A stretch of 64,000 nucleotides of DNA from Seohaeicola sp024304985 (GTDB lineage: Bacteria > Pseudomonadota > Alphaproteobacteria > Rhodobacterales > Rhodobacteraceae), in the NCBI RefSeq assembly GCF_028802875.1, contig NZ_JARAMP010000016.1, forward strand, positions 1 to 64,000, in the 5' to 3' direction. Shown one piece after another: positions 1 to 9,962 of this stretch. Position 1 is the stretch's first letter. Every line of letters begins with the position of its first letter. A program made the translations under genes and the position numbers. The notes beneath the pieces were generated by a model. That model searched no databases. It worked only from the letters and a program-made list of their open reading frames with translations, and was not told the DNA's origin.

Positions 1-38
1 AATGCCGGGCTGTGGTTCCGGCGTGGTCGTCTTGCCAT
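1..38 (-). CDS. IS3-family transposase OrfA, N-terminal fragment
   Basis: Minus-strand ATG at 36-38 follows GAGGAGAAGACC, a strong Shine-Dalgarno with good spacing. The twelve visible codons read MARRPRRNHSPA. From memory this is the usual opening of IS3-family OrfA proteins (MxRRPRRNHxPAFKAKVALAA...), the DNA-binding helix-turn-helix half of the transposase that is joined to OrfB by frameshifting. The gene runs off the left edge of the window, so intactness cannot be judged. The short length is the main reason for caution; the fit of position, strand and leader to an IS end supports the call. Confidence 0.65.
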   Translation of the reverse strand, partial: MARRPRRNHSPA

Positions 39-126
39 GGTCTTCTCCTCGCTCGCAGCATCATGCTGCCATTGCGCGGAAAATCCACTTATCCTGGCTG
101 TTCAGATTTCCGCAGCCACCTCTGCA
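1..126 (-). mobile_element. End of an IS3-family insertion sequence
   Basis: Read on the minus strand, this segment begins at a TG dinucleotide near position 126 (TGCAGAGGTGGCTGCGG...). It continues through a non-coding leader with a GCAGCAT/ATGCTGC palindrome at about 56-70 and a GAGGAG ribosome binding site, and reaches an ATG at 38 that opens a transposase-like reading frame. An end with TG followed within about 90 bp by an orfA start is typical of IS3-family elements. The exact boundary (125, 126 or up to 132) cannot be fixed without the other end and the target duplication. The rest of the element lies before the window. Confidence 0.7.
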
Positions 127-896
127 AGTCCACTTGCGGGCGGTCGATCCTGCGGCTGGTCGAGCCTCTGTCCGGGTCGATTATGCTGGACGGGACCGAC
201 ATCATGGCGCTGGACCAGTCCGCGCTGCGCCGTGCACGGCAGGACATGCAGATGGTGTTTCAGGACCCGTTCGCCAGCCTGAACCCGCAGATGCAATTGT
301 CCGATCAGGTCGCTGAACCGCTGCGCAATTTCGGCACCCACAAGGGCAGTGCCCTGACCGACAAGGTGGCGGATCTGTTCGACCGGGTGCATCTGCCGCG
401 CAACTTCATGCGCCGCTATCCGCATGAACTGTCAGGCGGGCAGCGCCAGCGCGTCGCCATTGCCCGTGCGCTGGCGCTGAACCCCAAGCTGATCATCGCG
501 GATGAGGCCGTCTCGGCGCTGGATGTATCGGTGCAGGCGCAGGTTCTGAACCTGATGATGGAGTTGCAGGCCGATCTGGGCCTGTCCTTCCTGTTCATCA
601 GCCATGATATGGCCGTTGTCGAACGGGTCAGTCACGATGTCGGCGTCATGTATCTGGGGCGTATCGTCGAGATGGGCCCCCGTCAGGCGGTGTTCGAGGA
701 TCCGCAGCATCCCTATACGCGCGCCTTGATGAAAGCGGTGCCCGTGGCCGATCCGCGCCAGCGCAAGAGCGAGAGGGACCTGAACTTCAAGCCGATCCCG
801 TCGCCGATCCACCAGGCGGGCTATGTCCCCGCGCCATCGGAATACAAGGAAGTCTCCAAGGGCCATTTCGTGCTGACCACGGATAGCGGCTACTGA
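127..896 (+). pseudogene. Dipeptide/oligopeptide ABC transporter ATPase (DppF/OppF type), interrupted by an IS
   Basis: From about codon 126 the frame matches peptide-transporter ATPases: the tail of Walker A (KST, then GRSILRLVEP), Q-loop (MVFQDPFASLNP), signature LSGGQRQRVAIARAL, Walker B LIIADEAVSALD, H-loop FISHDMAVV, and the C-terminal HPYTRALMKAVP region of oligopeptide ATPases. The glycines of Walker A (expected GESGCGKST) are missing. Upstream sequence belongs to the minus-strand insertion element, so the gene is cut at its ATP-binding loop. An open frame starting at 12 reads through the IS end, but its first 38 residues are not ABC-like. The N-terminal part should lie beyond the IS. 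The intact gene would energise peptide uptake, fitting the peptidases downstream. Confidence 0.8.
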
Positions 897-913
897 GACG
901 GAAAGAGGATAGA

Positions 914-2071
914 ATGACAACCCGCATGACCCCCCTCCAGCTGATGGAAAAGCTGGTCAGCTTTCCCACGGTCAGCCGCGACAGTAACCTGCCGCTGGTG
1001 GATTGGGTGGAGGATTATCTGAACAGCCACGGCATCACCGCGCACCGGCACTACAACGAAGAAAATGACAAGGCCGCGATCTTTGCCCATGTCGGACCCG
1101 AGGTTGCGGGCGGGCTTGTCCTGTCTGGGCATACGGATGTGGTGCCCGTCGATGGCCAGCCATGGGCGGATGATCCCTTCACGGTGGTCGAGCGTGACGG
1201 CAAGTATTTCGGGCGCGGGACCTGTGACATGAAGGGCTTTGACGCCCTGTCGATCTGGGCCCTGGTCGAGGCGCAGCATCGCGGCGTGAAACGCCCGCTG
1301 CAACTGGCGCTGAGCTATGACGAGGAAGTGGGCTGCACCGGCGCGCCACCGATGATCGACCGGATGCTGGAGGTGCTGCCGAAAGCCTCGGCCGTGATCG
1401 TGGGCGAGCCGTCGATGATGAAGGCGGTGACGGGCCACAAGGGCGGGCAGGGGTTCTGGACGCATGTGGTGGGGTTCGAGGTGCATAGCTCGATCATGCA
1501 CACCGGCGTCAACGCGATCATGTTCGGTGCCAAGCTGATCGACTGGGCCAATCAGGTGAACGCCGAAAGCATGGCGAAAACACCCGCGCCCTTGGCCGCG
1601 ATGTTCGATCCTCCCTGGACCACCGCACATGTGGGAACCATTCAGGGCGGCACCGCGCATAACATCACCGCCAAGGATTGCCGTTTCGGCATGGATTTCC
1701 GCGCCGTGCCGGGTGAAAACCTGTCGGACTGGCGCGACCGTTATCTGGCCCGCGTGCGCGAAGTCGAGGCCGAGATGCAGGCGATTCACCCCGCGGCGCG
1801 CATCGACATCACCGAGAAATTCGTCGTCCCCGGTCTGAAACCCGAGGAGGAGGGCGAGGCCGAAACGCTGGTGCGCGCCATCACGGGCGACAATGGCGGT
1901 CATGTGGTCAGCTATGGCACCGAAGCAGGACAGTTTCAGGAACGCGGCTACTCTGCGGTAATCTGCGGCCCCGGCGATATCGCGCAGGCGCATCAGCCGG
2001 ATGAATACATCACCAAAGCGCAGTTCGAAGCCGGCCATGATTTCATGCGCCGCCTTCTGGAACGGCTCTGA
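914..2071 (+). CDS. argE: Acetylornithine deacetylase (M20 family)
   Basis: A 385-residue M20 metallopeptidase resembling ArgE, which removes the acetyl group from N-acetylornithine in arginine biosynthesis. Visible motifs are the first metal ligand in SGHTDVVPVDG (about residue 75), the bridging aspartate in GRGTCDMKGFD (about 106), SYDEEVGCTG with the catalytic and metal glutamates (about 136), VGEPS, and the C-terminal GDIAQAHQPDE histidine. The ATG follows a GAAAGAGG ribosome site, 17 bp after the ABC ATPase remnant. Its place behind a peptide-transporter ATPase and ahead of two amidohydrolases leaves open a role in degrading N-acyl amino acids or peptides instead of arginine synthesis. 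Confidence 0.82.
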   Translation: MTTRMTPLQLMEKLVSFPTVSRDSNLPLVDWVEDYLNSHGITAHRHYNEENDKAAIFAHVGPEVAGGLVLSGHTDVVPVDGQPWADDPFTVVERDGKYFGRGTCDMKGFDALSIWALVEAQHRGVKRPLQLALSYDEEVGCTGAPPMIDRMLEVLPKASAVIVGEPSMMKAVTGHKGGQGFWTHVVGFEVHSSIMHTGVNAIMFGAKLIDWANQVNAESMAKTPAPLAAMFDPPWTTAHVGTIQGGTAHNITAKDCRFGMDFRAVPGENLSDWRDRYLARVREVEAEMQAIHPAARIDITEKFVVPGLKPEEEGEAETLVRAITGDNGGHVVSYGTEAGQFQERGYSAVICGPGDIAQAHQPDEYITKAQFEAGHDFMRRLLERL

Positions 2072-2117
2072 CGCCTGTTCCGGGCAGGGGCCGGGCCTTG
2101 AACAAAAGGAAAAGACC

Positions 2118-3284
2118 GTGCCGATCAAGAACCGTATTGCAGGCATGCAGGACGAGGTGACCGCATGGCGACGCGACCTGCATGCGCATCCGGAAATCCT
2201 CTATGAGACGCATCGGACCAGCGCCTTCGTCGCCCAGAAGCTGCGGGATTTCGGCTGTGACGAGGTCGTGACCGGCATCGGGCGCACGGGTGTCGTGGGG
2301 GTGATCCGTGGCAAGGCAGACAGCAAGGGCATGGTGATCGGACTGCGCGCCGATATGGACGCGCTGCCGATCCAAGAGGCGACGGGGCTGGACTATGCCT
2401 CGTCCATTCCGGGCGCGATGCATGCCTGCGGGCATGACGGGCATACGGCGGTTCTGTTGGGTGCGGCACAGTATCTGGCCGAGACCCGTGCCTTTGATGG
2501 CACAGTGGTCGTGATCTTCCAGCCTGCCGAAGAGGGCGGGGCTGGCGGGCGCGCGATGTGCGAGGACGGGCTGATGGACCGCTGGAACATTCAGGAGATC
2601 TACGGGCTGCACAATATGCCCGGCATCCCGGTCGGACAATTCGCCATCCGCCCCGGCGGGTTGCTGGCCTCGGGCGATATCTTCCATATCACAGTGACCG
2701 GCAAGGGGGGCCACGCGGCCATGCCGCATCTGTCGCTGGATACCACGCTGGTCGCTGCACAGATCGTCATCTCGCTGCAAAGCATCGTGGCGCGCAACGC
2801 CGATCCGGTGGCCAGCATGGTGGTCACGGTCAGTATGTTCAACACCGACAGCCATGCGCCCAATGTCATCGCCCATGAAGTCAGGATGAGCGGCACGGTC
2901 CGCGCCCTGTCGCCCGAAATGCGCCAACTGGCCCATGACAGGCTGCGCGAGATCGCGACCCACACCGCCGCCGCCTTTGGCGCACGGGCCGAAGTCACCT
3001 TCGATCCCGGCTACCCCGCGACCATGAACCATCCTGAACAGACGGAATACGCAGCACTGGCGGCCGAGACCGTGGCCGGGCAGGTGGACCGCGATACCGC
3101 GCCCATGATGGCGGCCGAGGATTTCGCCTTCATGCTTGAGGAACGCCCCGGCGCCTATATCTTCATGGGCAATGGCGATAGTGCAGCCTGTCATCACCCC
3201 GCGTATGATTTCAACGATGCTGCCATTCCGGCGGGCAGCAGCTATTTTGCCACTTTGGCCGAACAAAGAATGCCTCTGGCGTGA
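2118..3284 (+). CDS. M20 family amidohydrolase (HipO/AbgA-like), copy 1
   Basis: A 388-residue M20D amidohydrolase, the family of hippurate hydrolases, IAA-amino acid hydrolases and N-acyl amino acid hydrolases; substrate unknown. Motifs include ADMDALPIQE, MHACGHDGHTA (metal Cys and His), FQPAEEGGAGG (glutamate pair), GLHNMPG, and C-terminal HHPAYDFND. The dimerisation insert lies in the middle third. I chose the GTG at 2118 because AAAAGGAAAAGACC sits just before it and its first residues match those of the next gene; an earlier in-frame start at 2001 would overlap argE by 71 bp. It is 46 bp after argE and 39 bp before its paralogue, so probably co-transcribed. Confidence 0.85.
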   Translation: MPIKNRIAGMQDEVTAWRRDLHAHPEILYETHRTSAFVAQKLRDFGCDEVVTGIGRTGVVGVIRGKADSKGMVIGLRADMDALPIQEATGLDYASSIPGAMHACGHDGHTAVLLGAAQYLAETRAFDGTVVVIFQPAEEGGAGGRAMCEDGLMDRWNIQEIYGLHNMPGIPVGQFAIRPGGLLASGDIFHITVTGKGGHAAMPHLSLDTTLVAAQIVISLQSIVARNADPVASMVVTVSMFNTDSHAPNVIAHEVRMSGTVRALSPEMRQLAHDRLREIATHTAAAFGARAEVTFDPGYPATMNHPEQTEYAALAAETVAGQVDRDTAPMMAAEDFAFMLEERPGAYIFMGNGDSAACHHPAYDFNDAAIPAGSSYFATLAEQRMPLA

Positions 3285-3323
3285 CGCCAAACCCTGCGCC
3301 GGACCAGATCAGAAGGAAAGACC

Positions 3324-4487
3324 ATGCCCATCAAGAACCGCTTTGCAGAAATGCAGGATGAAGTCACCGCTTGGCGTCGTGACTTGCACGAAAACCCCGA
3401 GATCCTGTTCGATACCCATCGCACCAGCGCCATGGTGGCCGACAAGCTGCGGGACTTCGGTTGTGACGAGGTGGTGACCGGTATCGGCCGCACCGGCGTT
3501 GTGGCCGTGATCAAGGGTAAGACCGACACGTCGGGCAAGGTCATCGGGCTGCGCGCCGATATGGATGCGTTGCCCATCGTCGAGGCGACGGGGCTGCCCT
3601 ATGCGTCCAAAACACCGGGCGCCATGCATGCCTGCGGCCATGACGGGCATACCGCCATGCTGCTGGGCGCGGCCAAATATCTGGCCGAGACGCGGAATTT
3701 CGACGGCTCGGTCGTGGTGATCTTCCAGCCCGCCGAAGAAGGCGGCGGCGGCGGGCGCGAGATGTGCGAGGATGGCATGATGGATCGCTGGAATATTCAG
3801 GAGGTTTACGGGATGCACAACATGCCGAACCTGCCCATCGGCCATTTCGCCATCCGTTCGGGGCCGTTCTTCGCCGCGACCGATCAGTTCGAGATCCATC
3901 TGGAAGGCAAGGGCGGCCATGCGGCGCGACCGCAGGAAACCGTGGATACCACCGTCATGGCCGCACAACTTGTGCTGTCGCTGCAAACCATCGCCAGCCG
4001 CAATGCCGATCCGGTCAGCCAGATCGTCGTGTCCGTGACCTCGTTCGAGACGTCATCGACCGCGTTCAACGTCATCCCGCAGAAAGTGCATATCAAGGGC
4101 ACCGTCCGCACCCAGAGCAACGAGAACCGTGACATGGCCGAGCGTCGGATCAAGGAAATCGCGGCGGCAACCGGCGCCATGTATGGTGGCGTGGCCGAGG
4201 TGACCTATCACCGTGGCTATCCGGTCATGGTCAACTCGGAAGAACAGACGGAATTCGCGCGCGACGTGGCGCGCAATGTCGGCGGCAATGTGATCGAAGC
4301 ACCGCTGGTCATGGGGGGCGAGGATTTCGCCTTCATGCTGGAGGAGCGTCCGGGCGCCTATATCCTTGTGGGCAATGGTCCCAGCGCGCAGGTGCATCAC
4401 CCGGAATACAACTTCAACGACGAGGCGATCCCGGTCGGGTGCAGCTGGTGGGCCGAAATCGTCGAACGGCGGATGCCCGCGGCCTGA
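3324..4487 (+). CDS. M20 family amidohydrolase (HipO/AbgA-like), copy 2
   Basis: A 387-residue paralogue of the preceding gene, with near-identical openings (PIKNR, MQDEVTAWRRDLH, HRTSA, KLRDFGCDEVVTGIGRTGVV). All metal-site motifs are kept: MHACGHDGHTA, FQPAEEGGGGG, GMHNMPN and HHPEYNFND. The copies differ most in the dimerisation insert and C-terminal third, which suggests a tandem duplication followed by a change in substrate. The ATG follows AGAAGGAAAGACC. It is the last gene of the plus-strand group; a 9-bp inverted repeat lies 24 bp past its stop. The true substrate is not visible from sequence. Confidence 0.85.
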   Translation: MPIKNRFAEMQDEVTAWRRDLHENPEILFDTHRTSAMVADKLRDFGCDEVVTGIGRTGVVAVIKGKTDTSGKVIGLRADMDALPIVEATGLPYASKTPGAMHACGHDGHTAMLLGAAKYLAETRNFDGSVVVIFQPAEEGGGGGREMCEDGMMDRWNIQEVYGMHNMPNLPIGHFAIRSGPFFAATDQFEIHLEGKGGHAARPQETVDTTVMAAQLVLSLQTIASRNADPVSQIVVSVTSFETSSTAFNVIPQKVHIKGTVRTQSNENRDMAERRIKEIAAATGAMYGGVAEVTYHRGYPVMVNSEEQTEFARDVARNVGGNVIEAPLVMGGEDFAFMLEERPGAYILVGNGPSAQVHHPEYNFNDEAIPVGCSWWAEIVERRMPAA

Positions 4488-4510
4488 CCCATCGGCGTTG
4501 TGCCACCATA

Positions 4511-4533
4511 ACGGCGCGCGATCAGCGCGCCGT
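4511..4533. terminator. Candidate bidirectional terminator
   Basis: Perfect inverted repeat ACGGCGCGC-gatca-GCGCGCCGT between the convergent M20 gene and waaA, overlapping the waaA stop. The stem is GC-rich with a 5-nt loop, but neither strand has a clear T-run, so it may only slow polymerase or mark the gene end. Confidence 0.45.
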
Positions 4534-5835
4534 TGTCATGCCGGGGCCCTGTGGCAGCAGCGGGAGCAACCGTGCCAGCAAATGCCGCCGCGAATCCTCG
4601 CGGCTGTGCGAGACCCTGCGTGCCGCCTCGCGCATCTCCTCCAGCAGGATGCTCTGCGTCAGACGGCTCACATCCGCGCCCAGATCCTCGGCATCGGTGA
4701 CCATCCGGGCCGCCCCTTCCCGCGTCAGCCCGGCATAGGCCAGCTTGAAATTGGCCACTTTCGGCCCGTGCAGCAATCCCGCCCCCAGCATCGCAGGCTC
4801 ATAGGGATTATGTCCGCCTTCACCGCCGAAGGACCCGCCCAGAAAGACCAGCGGGGCAAGGCGATAGAAGATCCCGGTTTCGCCCAAGGTATCCGCCAGA
4901 TAGACCTGCGTCCCGGCATCAGGCATCCCGCCCGTGCTGCGTTGCGCCATCTGCAGACCAGCCTGCGTCACGAGGGCCGCAATCTCGGCCCCGCGCGCGG
5001 GATGGCGCGGGATCAGGATCAGGAGCAGATCAGGATGATCCTGAAGCGCCACCTGATGCGCGGCGATCACCGCCTCTTCGTCGCCCGGATGGGTCGAGGC
5101 AGCCACCCAGACGGGGCGCGCACCGACAGCTTCCTGTAACGCGGCAAGGGCCATCGGATCGGCGGGCAAGGGTGTGGCGGCCGCCTTCAGGTCCCCGGTA
5201 TCGACGATCCGCGCCGGATCAAGGCCAAGCTGGCGCATCTGCGTGGCGGTCGCGGCATCCTGCGTGCTGATCAAGGCGGCACGCCCCAGCAGGCAGGTCA
5301 TCGCACGCGGCGCGCGCCTGCGGGTTTTCGAGGCGCGGGCGTTGATCACGGCCATGGGGATTGCGCGCCGGTCCGTCTCAATCATCAGGCGCGGCCAAAG
5401 GTCGTTCTCCATGAAACAGGCCAGATCAGGGCGCCAGTGATCCAGAAACGCCTGCACGGCGGCAGGTGTATCGACCGGCTGGAACTGATGGATCGCCTGC
5501 GGCAGACGCCGCGCCAGCGTTTCGGCCCCCGTGGTGGTCGTGGTGGTGAACAGCAGGCGGGCGCCGGACGCCGCTTCAAGGTCGCGGGCCAGATCCAGCG
5601 CCGAGGCGACTTCACCCACCGAGGCCGCGTTGATCCAGACCAGCGCACCGTCCGGGCGAGGGGCCGAGGGCTGGCCGAATCTTTCTGCCAGTCGGGCAGG
5701 TTCCGCCCCCTGCGCCACATGGCCCTTGCGCGCAAGGCGGTTCAGCAAGGCGGGTGCAAGGCCGGTTGCCGCCAGATAGAGGCTCAATACAGCAGTCAGC
5801 CCCGGCCTTGGGGCAGCGATGGGCCCGCCCGTCAT
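4522..5835 (-). CDS. waaA: 3-deoxy-D-manno-octulosonic acid (Kdo) transferase
   Basis: A 437-residue WaaA/KdtA, the inner-membrane glycosyltransferase that moves Kdo from CMP-Kdo to lipid A precursor. It has an N-terminal hydrophobic segment (LSLYLAATGLAPALL), the WINAASVGE motif with the acceptor-site glutamate (about residue 72), FMENDLWP, VINARAS, and the C-terminal donor-site region GGSFGGEGGHNPYEPAMLG (about 340-360). Length is normal for the family. It lies 7 bp downstream of moaA on the same strand, so the two are likely co-transcribed although functionally unrelated. Confidence 0.93.
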   Translation of the reverse strand: MTGGPIAAPRPGLTAVLSLYLAATGLAPALLNRLARKGHVAQGAEPARLAERFGQPSAPRPDGALVWINAASVGEVASALDLARDLEAASGARLLFTTTTTTGAETLARRLPQAIHQFQPVDTPAAVQAFLDHWRPDLACFMENDLWPRLMIETDRRAIPMAVINARASKTRRRAPRAMTCLLGRAALISTQDAATATQMRQLGLDPARIVDTGDLKAAATPLPADPMALAALQEAVGARPVWVAASTHPGDEEAVIAAHQVALQDHPDLLLILIPRHPARGAEIAALVTQAGLQMAQRSTGGMPDAGTQVYLADTLGETGIFYRLAPLVFLGGSFGGEGGHNPYEPAMLGAGLLHGPKVANFKLAYAGLTREGAARMVTDAEDLGADVSRLTQSILLEEMREAARRVSHSREDSRRHLLARLLPLLPQGPGMTTAR

Positions 5836-5842
5836 CAGGGGA

Positions 5843-6874
5843 TCATCCGCCTGTGTGGCTCATGTGGCGGGACATCTTGCCGTCCACCACCTGCCGCGAG
5901 TAATCGAAATCATGACCCTTGGGTTTCAGCCGGATCGCCGCGCGGATCGCGTCTTCCAATGCGGCTGTATTGCCGGGATTGGCGCGCAACGGCGCGCGCA
6001 GGTCGGCCATGTCCTCCTGCCCCAGACACATGTAAAGCTCACCTGTGCAGGTCAGCCGCACGCGGTTGCAGCTTTCGCAGAAATTATGCGTGAGCGGCGT
6101 GATGAAGCCGATCTTCTGACCCGTCTCCTCGATCCGCACATAACGCGCAGGGCCGCCGGTGCGCTCGGCCAGATCGGTCAGGGTGAAGCGTTCCGCCAGT
6201 CGCGCGCGCAGATCGCGCAGCGGCCAGTATTGATCCAGACGGTCCTCGTTCCCGATATCGCCCATCGGCATGACCTCGATGAAGGTCAGGTCCATGTCGC
6301 GGGACGCGCACCAATCGGTGAGGGTGAACAGCTCGTCCTCGTTGAAGCCTTTCAGCGCGACGGCGTTGATCTTGACACGCAGGCCCGCTTTTTGCGCGGC
6401 ATCAATGCCCCGCATGACCTGTGGCAGGCGACCCCAGCGCGTGATCTGCGCGAACTTCCCCTCATCCAGCGTATCCAGCGAGACATTGATCCGCCGCACA
6501 CCCGCCGCCGCCAGATCGGGGGCGAATTTCTCCAGCTGGCTGCCATTGGTGGTCAGTGTCAACTCGCGCAGGGCGCCGCTGTCCAGATGGCGGGTCATGG
6601 CGTCGAAGAAGGTCATGATCCCCTTGCGCACCAAGGGTTCCCCCCCGGTGATCCGCAACTTCTGCACGCCAAGCCCGATGAAGGTCGAGCACATGGTGTC
6701 CAGTTCCTCAAGCGTCAGAAGCTGAGCCTTGGGCAGAAAGGTCATGTTCTCGGACATGCAGTAGACGCAGCGGAAATCGCAGCGATCCGTGACCGAGACG
6801 CGCAGATAGCTGATGGCCCGTTGAAACGGGTCGATCAGGGGCGCTGCGCCAGAGGAGGTAAGGGTCTTGTCCAT
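5843..6874 (-). CDS. moaA: GTP 3',8-cyclase MoaA (molybdenum cofactor biosynthesis)
   Basis: A 343-residue radical-SAM enzyme that, with MoaC, turns GTP into cyclic pyranopterin monophosphate, the first step of molybdopterin synthesis. The N-terminal 4Fe-4S motif CDFRCVYC (about residue 32) binds the SAM cluster; TGGEPLVRKG follows. The C-terminal cluster is seen as CESCNRVRLTCTGELYMC (about 263-280). The C-terminal end keeps the MoaA tail but not a clear terminal GG, the protein ending in HTGG. It is divergent from the lipoprotein gene at 6961 with 86 bp between them for promoters. Confidence 0.94.
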   Translation of the reverse strand: MDKTLTSSGAAPLIDPFQRAISYLRVSVTDRCDFRCVYCMSENMTFLPKAQLLTLEELDTMCSTFIGLGVQKLRITGGEPLVRKGIMTFFDAMTRHLDSGALRELTLTTNGSQLEKFAPDLAAAGVRRINVSLDTLDEGKFAQITRWGRLPQVMRGIDAAQKAGLRVKINAVALKGFNEDELFTLTDWCASRDMDLTFIEVMPMGDIGNEDRLDQYWPLRDLRARLAERFTLTDLAERTGGPARYVRIEETGQKIGFITPLTHNFCESCNRVRLTCTGELYMCLGQEDMADLRAPLRANPGNTAALEDAIRAAIRLKPKGHDFDYSRQVVDGKMSRHMSHTGG

Positions 6875-6960
6875 GCCTGAAACCTAAGGATCGGCGGAAG
6901 TCAGAGCAAGGGGGATTGTTGCGATTGCGCGCCCCCTTCGGGACGCCTAGACTGAACGGC

Positions 6961-7434
6961 ATGAAACATATCGCCATTTCCCTGACACTTGGTGCCGCGC
7001 TGCTGTCTGGCTGCGCCGAGTTTGACCCATTCGCGCAACGCACGGCTGCGGTGCCCGCTCCGGCGACGGCCCCGCAGACAAGCACGCGCCCGCCATTGAC
7101 GGGCGCGCCGCGCACGGTTGATGATTTCGACCGGACCACGGCCGAGGAACGTCAGGCCGCGGTGGCGACACCGCCCGCAGCGTCGGGGTCCATCGGCACG
7201 ACGGTTGCCTCGCTGGGCGATCCGGCGCGACCCGGTTTCTGGATGGAAACGCCGCTGGTGCGTGAACCGACGCGGGGCAGCGTGCTTTATCGTCCCACGG
7301 GGCGGCGGCTCAATCTGGATCTGATCCCGATCGAGGGGCCACCCTCTGGCGGTAGCCGTCTGTCGCTGTCTGCGATGCGGATGCTGGACGCCCCCCTGAC
7401 GGGCCTGCCGCAGGTGGATGTCTTCAAGAACTGA
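6961..7434 (+). CDS. Small lipoprotein of unknown function
   Basis: A 157-residue predicted lipoprotein. The ATG at 6961 opens a signal peptide (MKHIAISLTLGAALLSGC) with lipobox LLSGC, so Cys18 should be lipidated. After it come a proline- and alanine-rich linker (about 25-75) and a compact C-terminal part containing PGFWMETPLV and RLNLDLIPIEGP. Similar short lipoproteins occur in Rhodobacteraceae; no function is known to me. It sits alone, divergent from moaA and ending 6 bp before the convergent DNA repair-like gene. Confidence 0.75.
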   Translation: MKHIAISLTLGAALLSGCAEFDPFAQRTAAVPAPATAPQTSTRPPLTGAPRTVDDFDRTTAEERQAAVATPPAASGSIGTTVASLGDPARPGFWMETPLVREPTRGSVLYRPTGRRLNLDLIPIEGPPSGGSRLSLSAMRMLDAPLTGLPQVDVFKN

Positions 7435-7440
7435 AGCAAA

Positions 7441-8138
7441 TCAGGTCGTTGCCGCAGGTTGTTCAGGCGGCAGATACTTGGATGCTTCGCGGCGGGCGAA
7501 CGGCTTCATGTGTCTTGCATGGTTCTTCAGGAAATAGCGCACCCGCTCCGCATCATGCTTGGACAGCTCGCGCAGCCACCATGCCACGGATTTCTGGATG
7601 AACCATTCAGGGTCGTGGACATATCCGGCGGCCCATTCCAGCACCCGCTGCCGGATCGCCAGATCCGCGGGCTTGGGGTGGTTTTGCTTGGTCCATGGCA
7701 GGGTAAAGACCATGACGGCGCGACGGGTCCAGTGATGCGGGGACTTGGTCCATGCCTCAAGATCATCGACGCGGGACGGATCGGCCAAGAGGCGTTTCTG
7801 CCCCGCGATGGCGGCGGCATCGGCAATGGCCCAGCTGTCGCATGTGGGCACCCATGATGCGATCAGCGCCCAGACAGCGGCATCATCCTTGATCCTTGCC
7901 TGTGTCAGCAGCTTGGCGGCGGCGATCTTCGCCTCGAACACATCCGACCGCCACAAGGCATCGGCCAATGCGACGCGGGCGGGGACATCCATGCCCTCGC
8001 GCCAGGCCGTTGCCAGATCGGTGATCTGCGGCGTGGTCAGGCCCAGATATTCACGCGGGACCTTGTGATAGTCCGCCAGTCCCGTGGCACGCTCTGCATC
8101 CGACAGGGCGCGCAGTTGCATCATGGCGTCATCAAATG

Positions 8139-8142
<4 letters not shown>
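7441..8142 (-). CDS. DNA alkylation repair protein (AlkD-like HEAT-repeat fold)
   Basis: A 233-residue protein of the DNA alkylation repair family, whose members (AlkC/AlkD) excise alkylated bases using a HEAT-repeat superhelix. Supporting stretches are VPREYLGLTTPQITDLA near the N-terminus, CDSWAIADA (central Asp-Ser-Trp region), WTRRAVMVFTLPW and FIQKSVAWWLRELSKHD. The ATG at 8142 overlaps the glmS stop by 4 bp (ATGA), which decides the start against a longer in-frame extension into glmS. It is the last gene of glmU-glmS-orf. Enzyme activity is not proven from sequence. Confidence 0.8.

Positions 8143-9961
<1,819 letters not shown>

Positions 9962-9962
<1 letters not shown>

Noticed and set aside
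12..896. A single 294-residue open frame read as an intact ABC ATPase
   Set aside because: Its first 38 residues are antisense of an IS end and the Walker A glycines are missing; it is a chance read-through.
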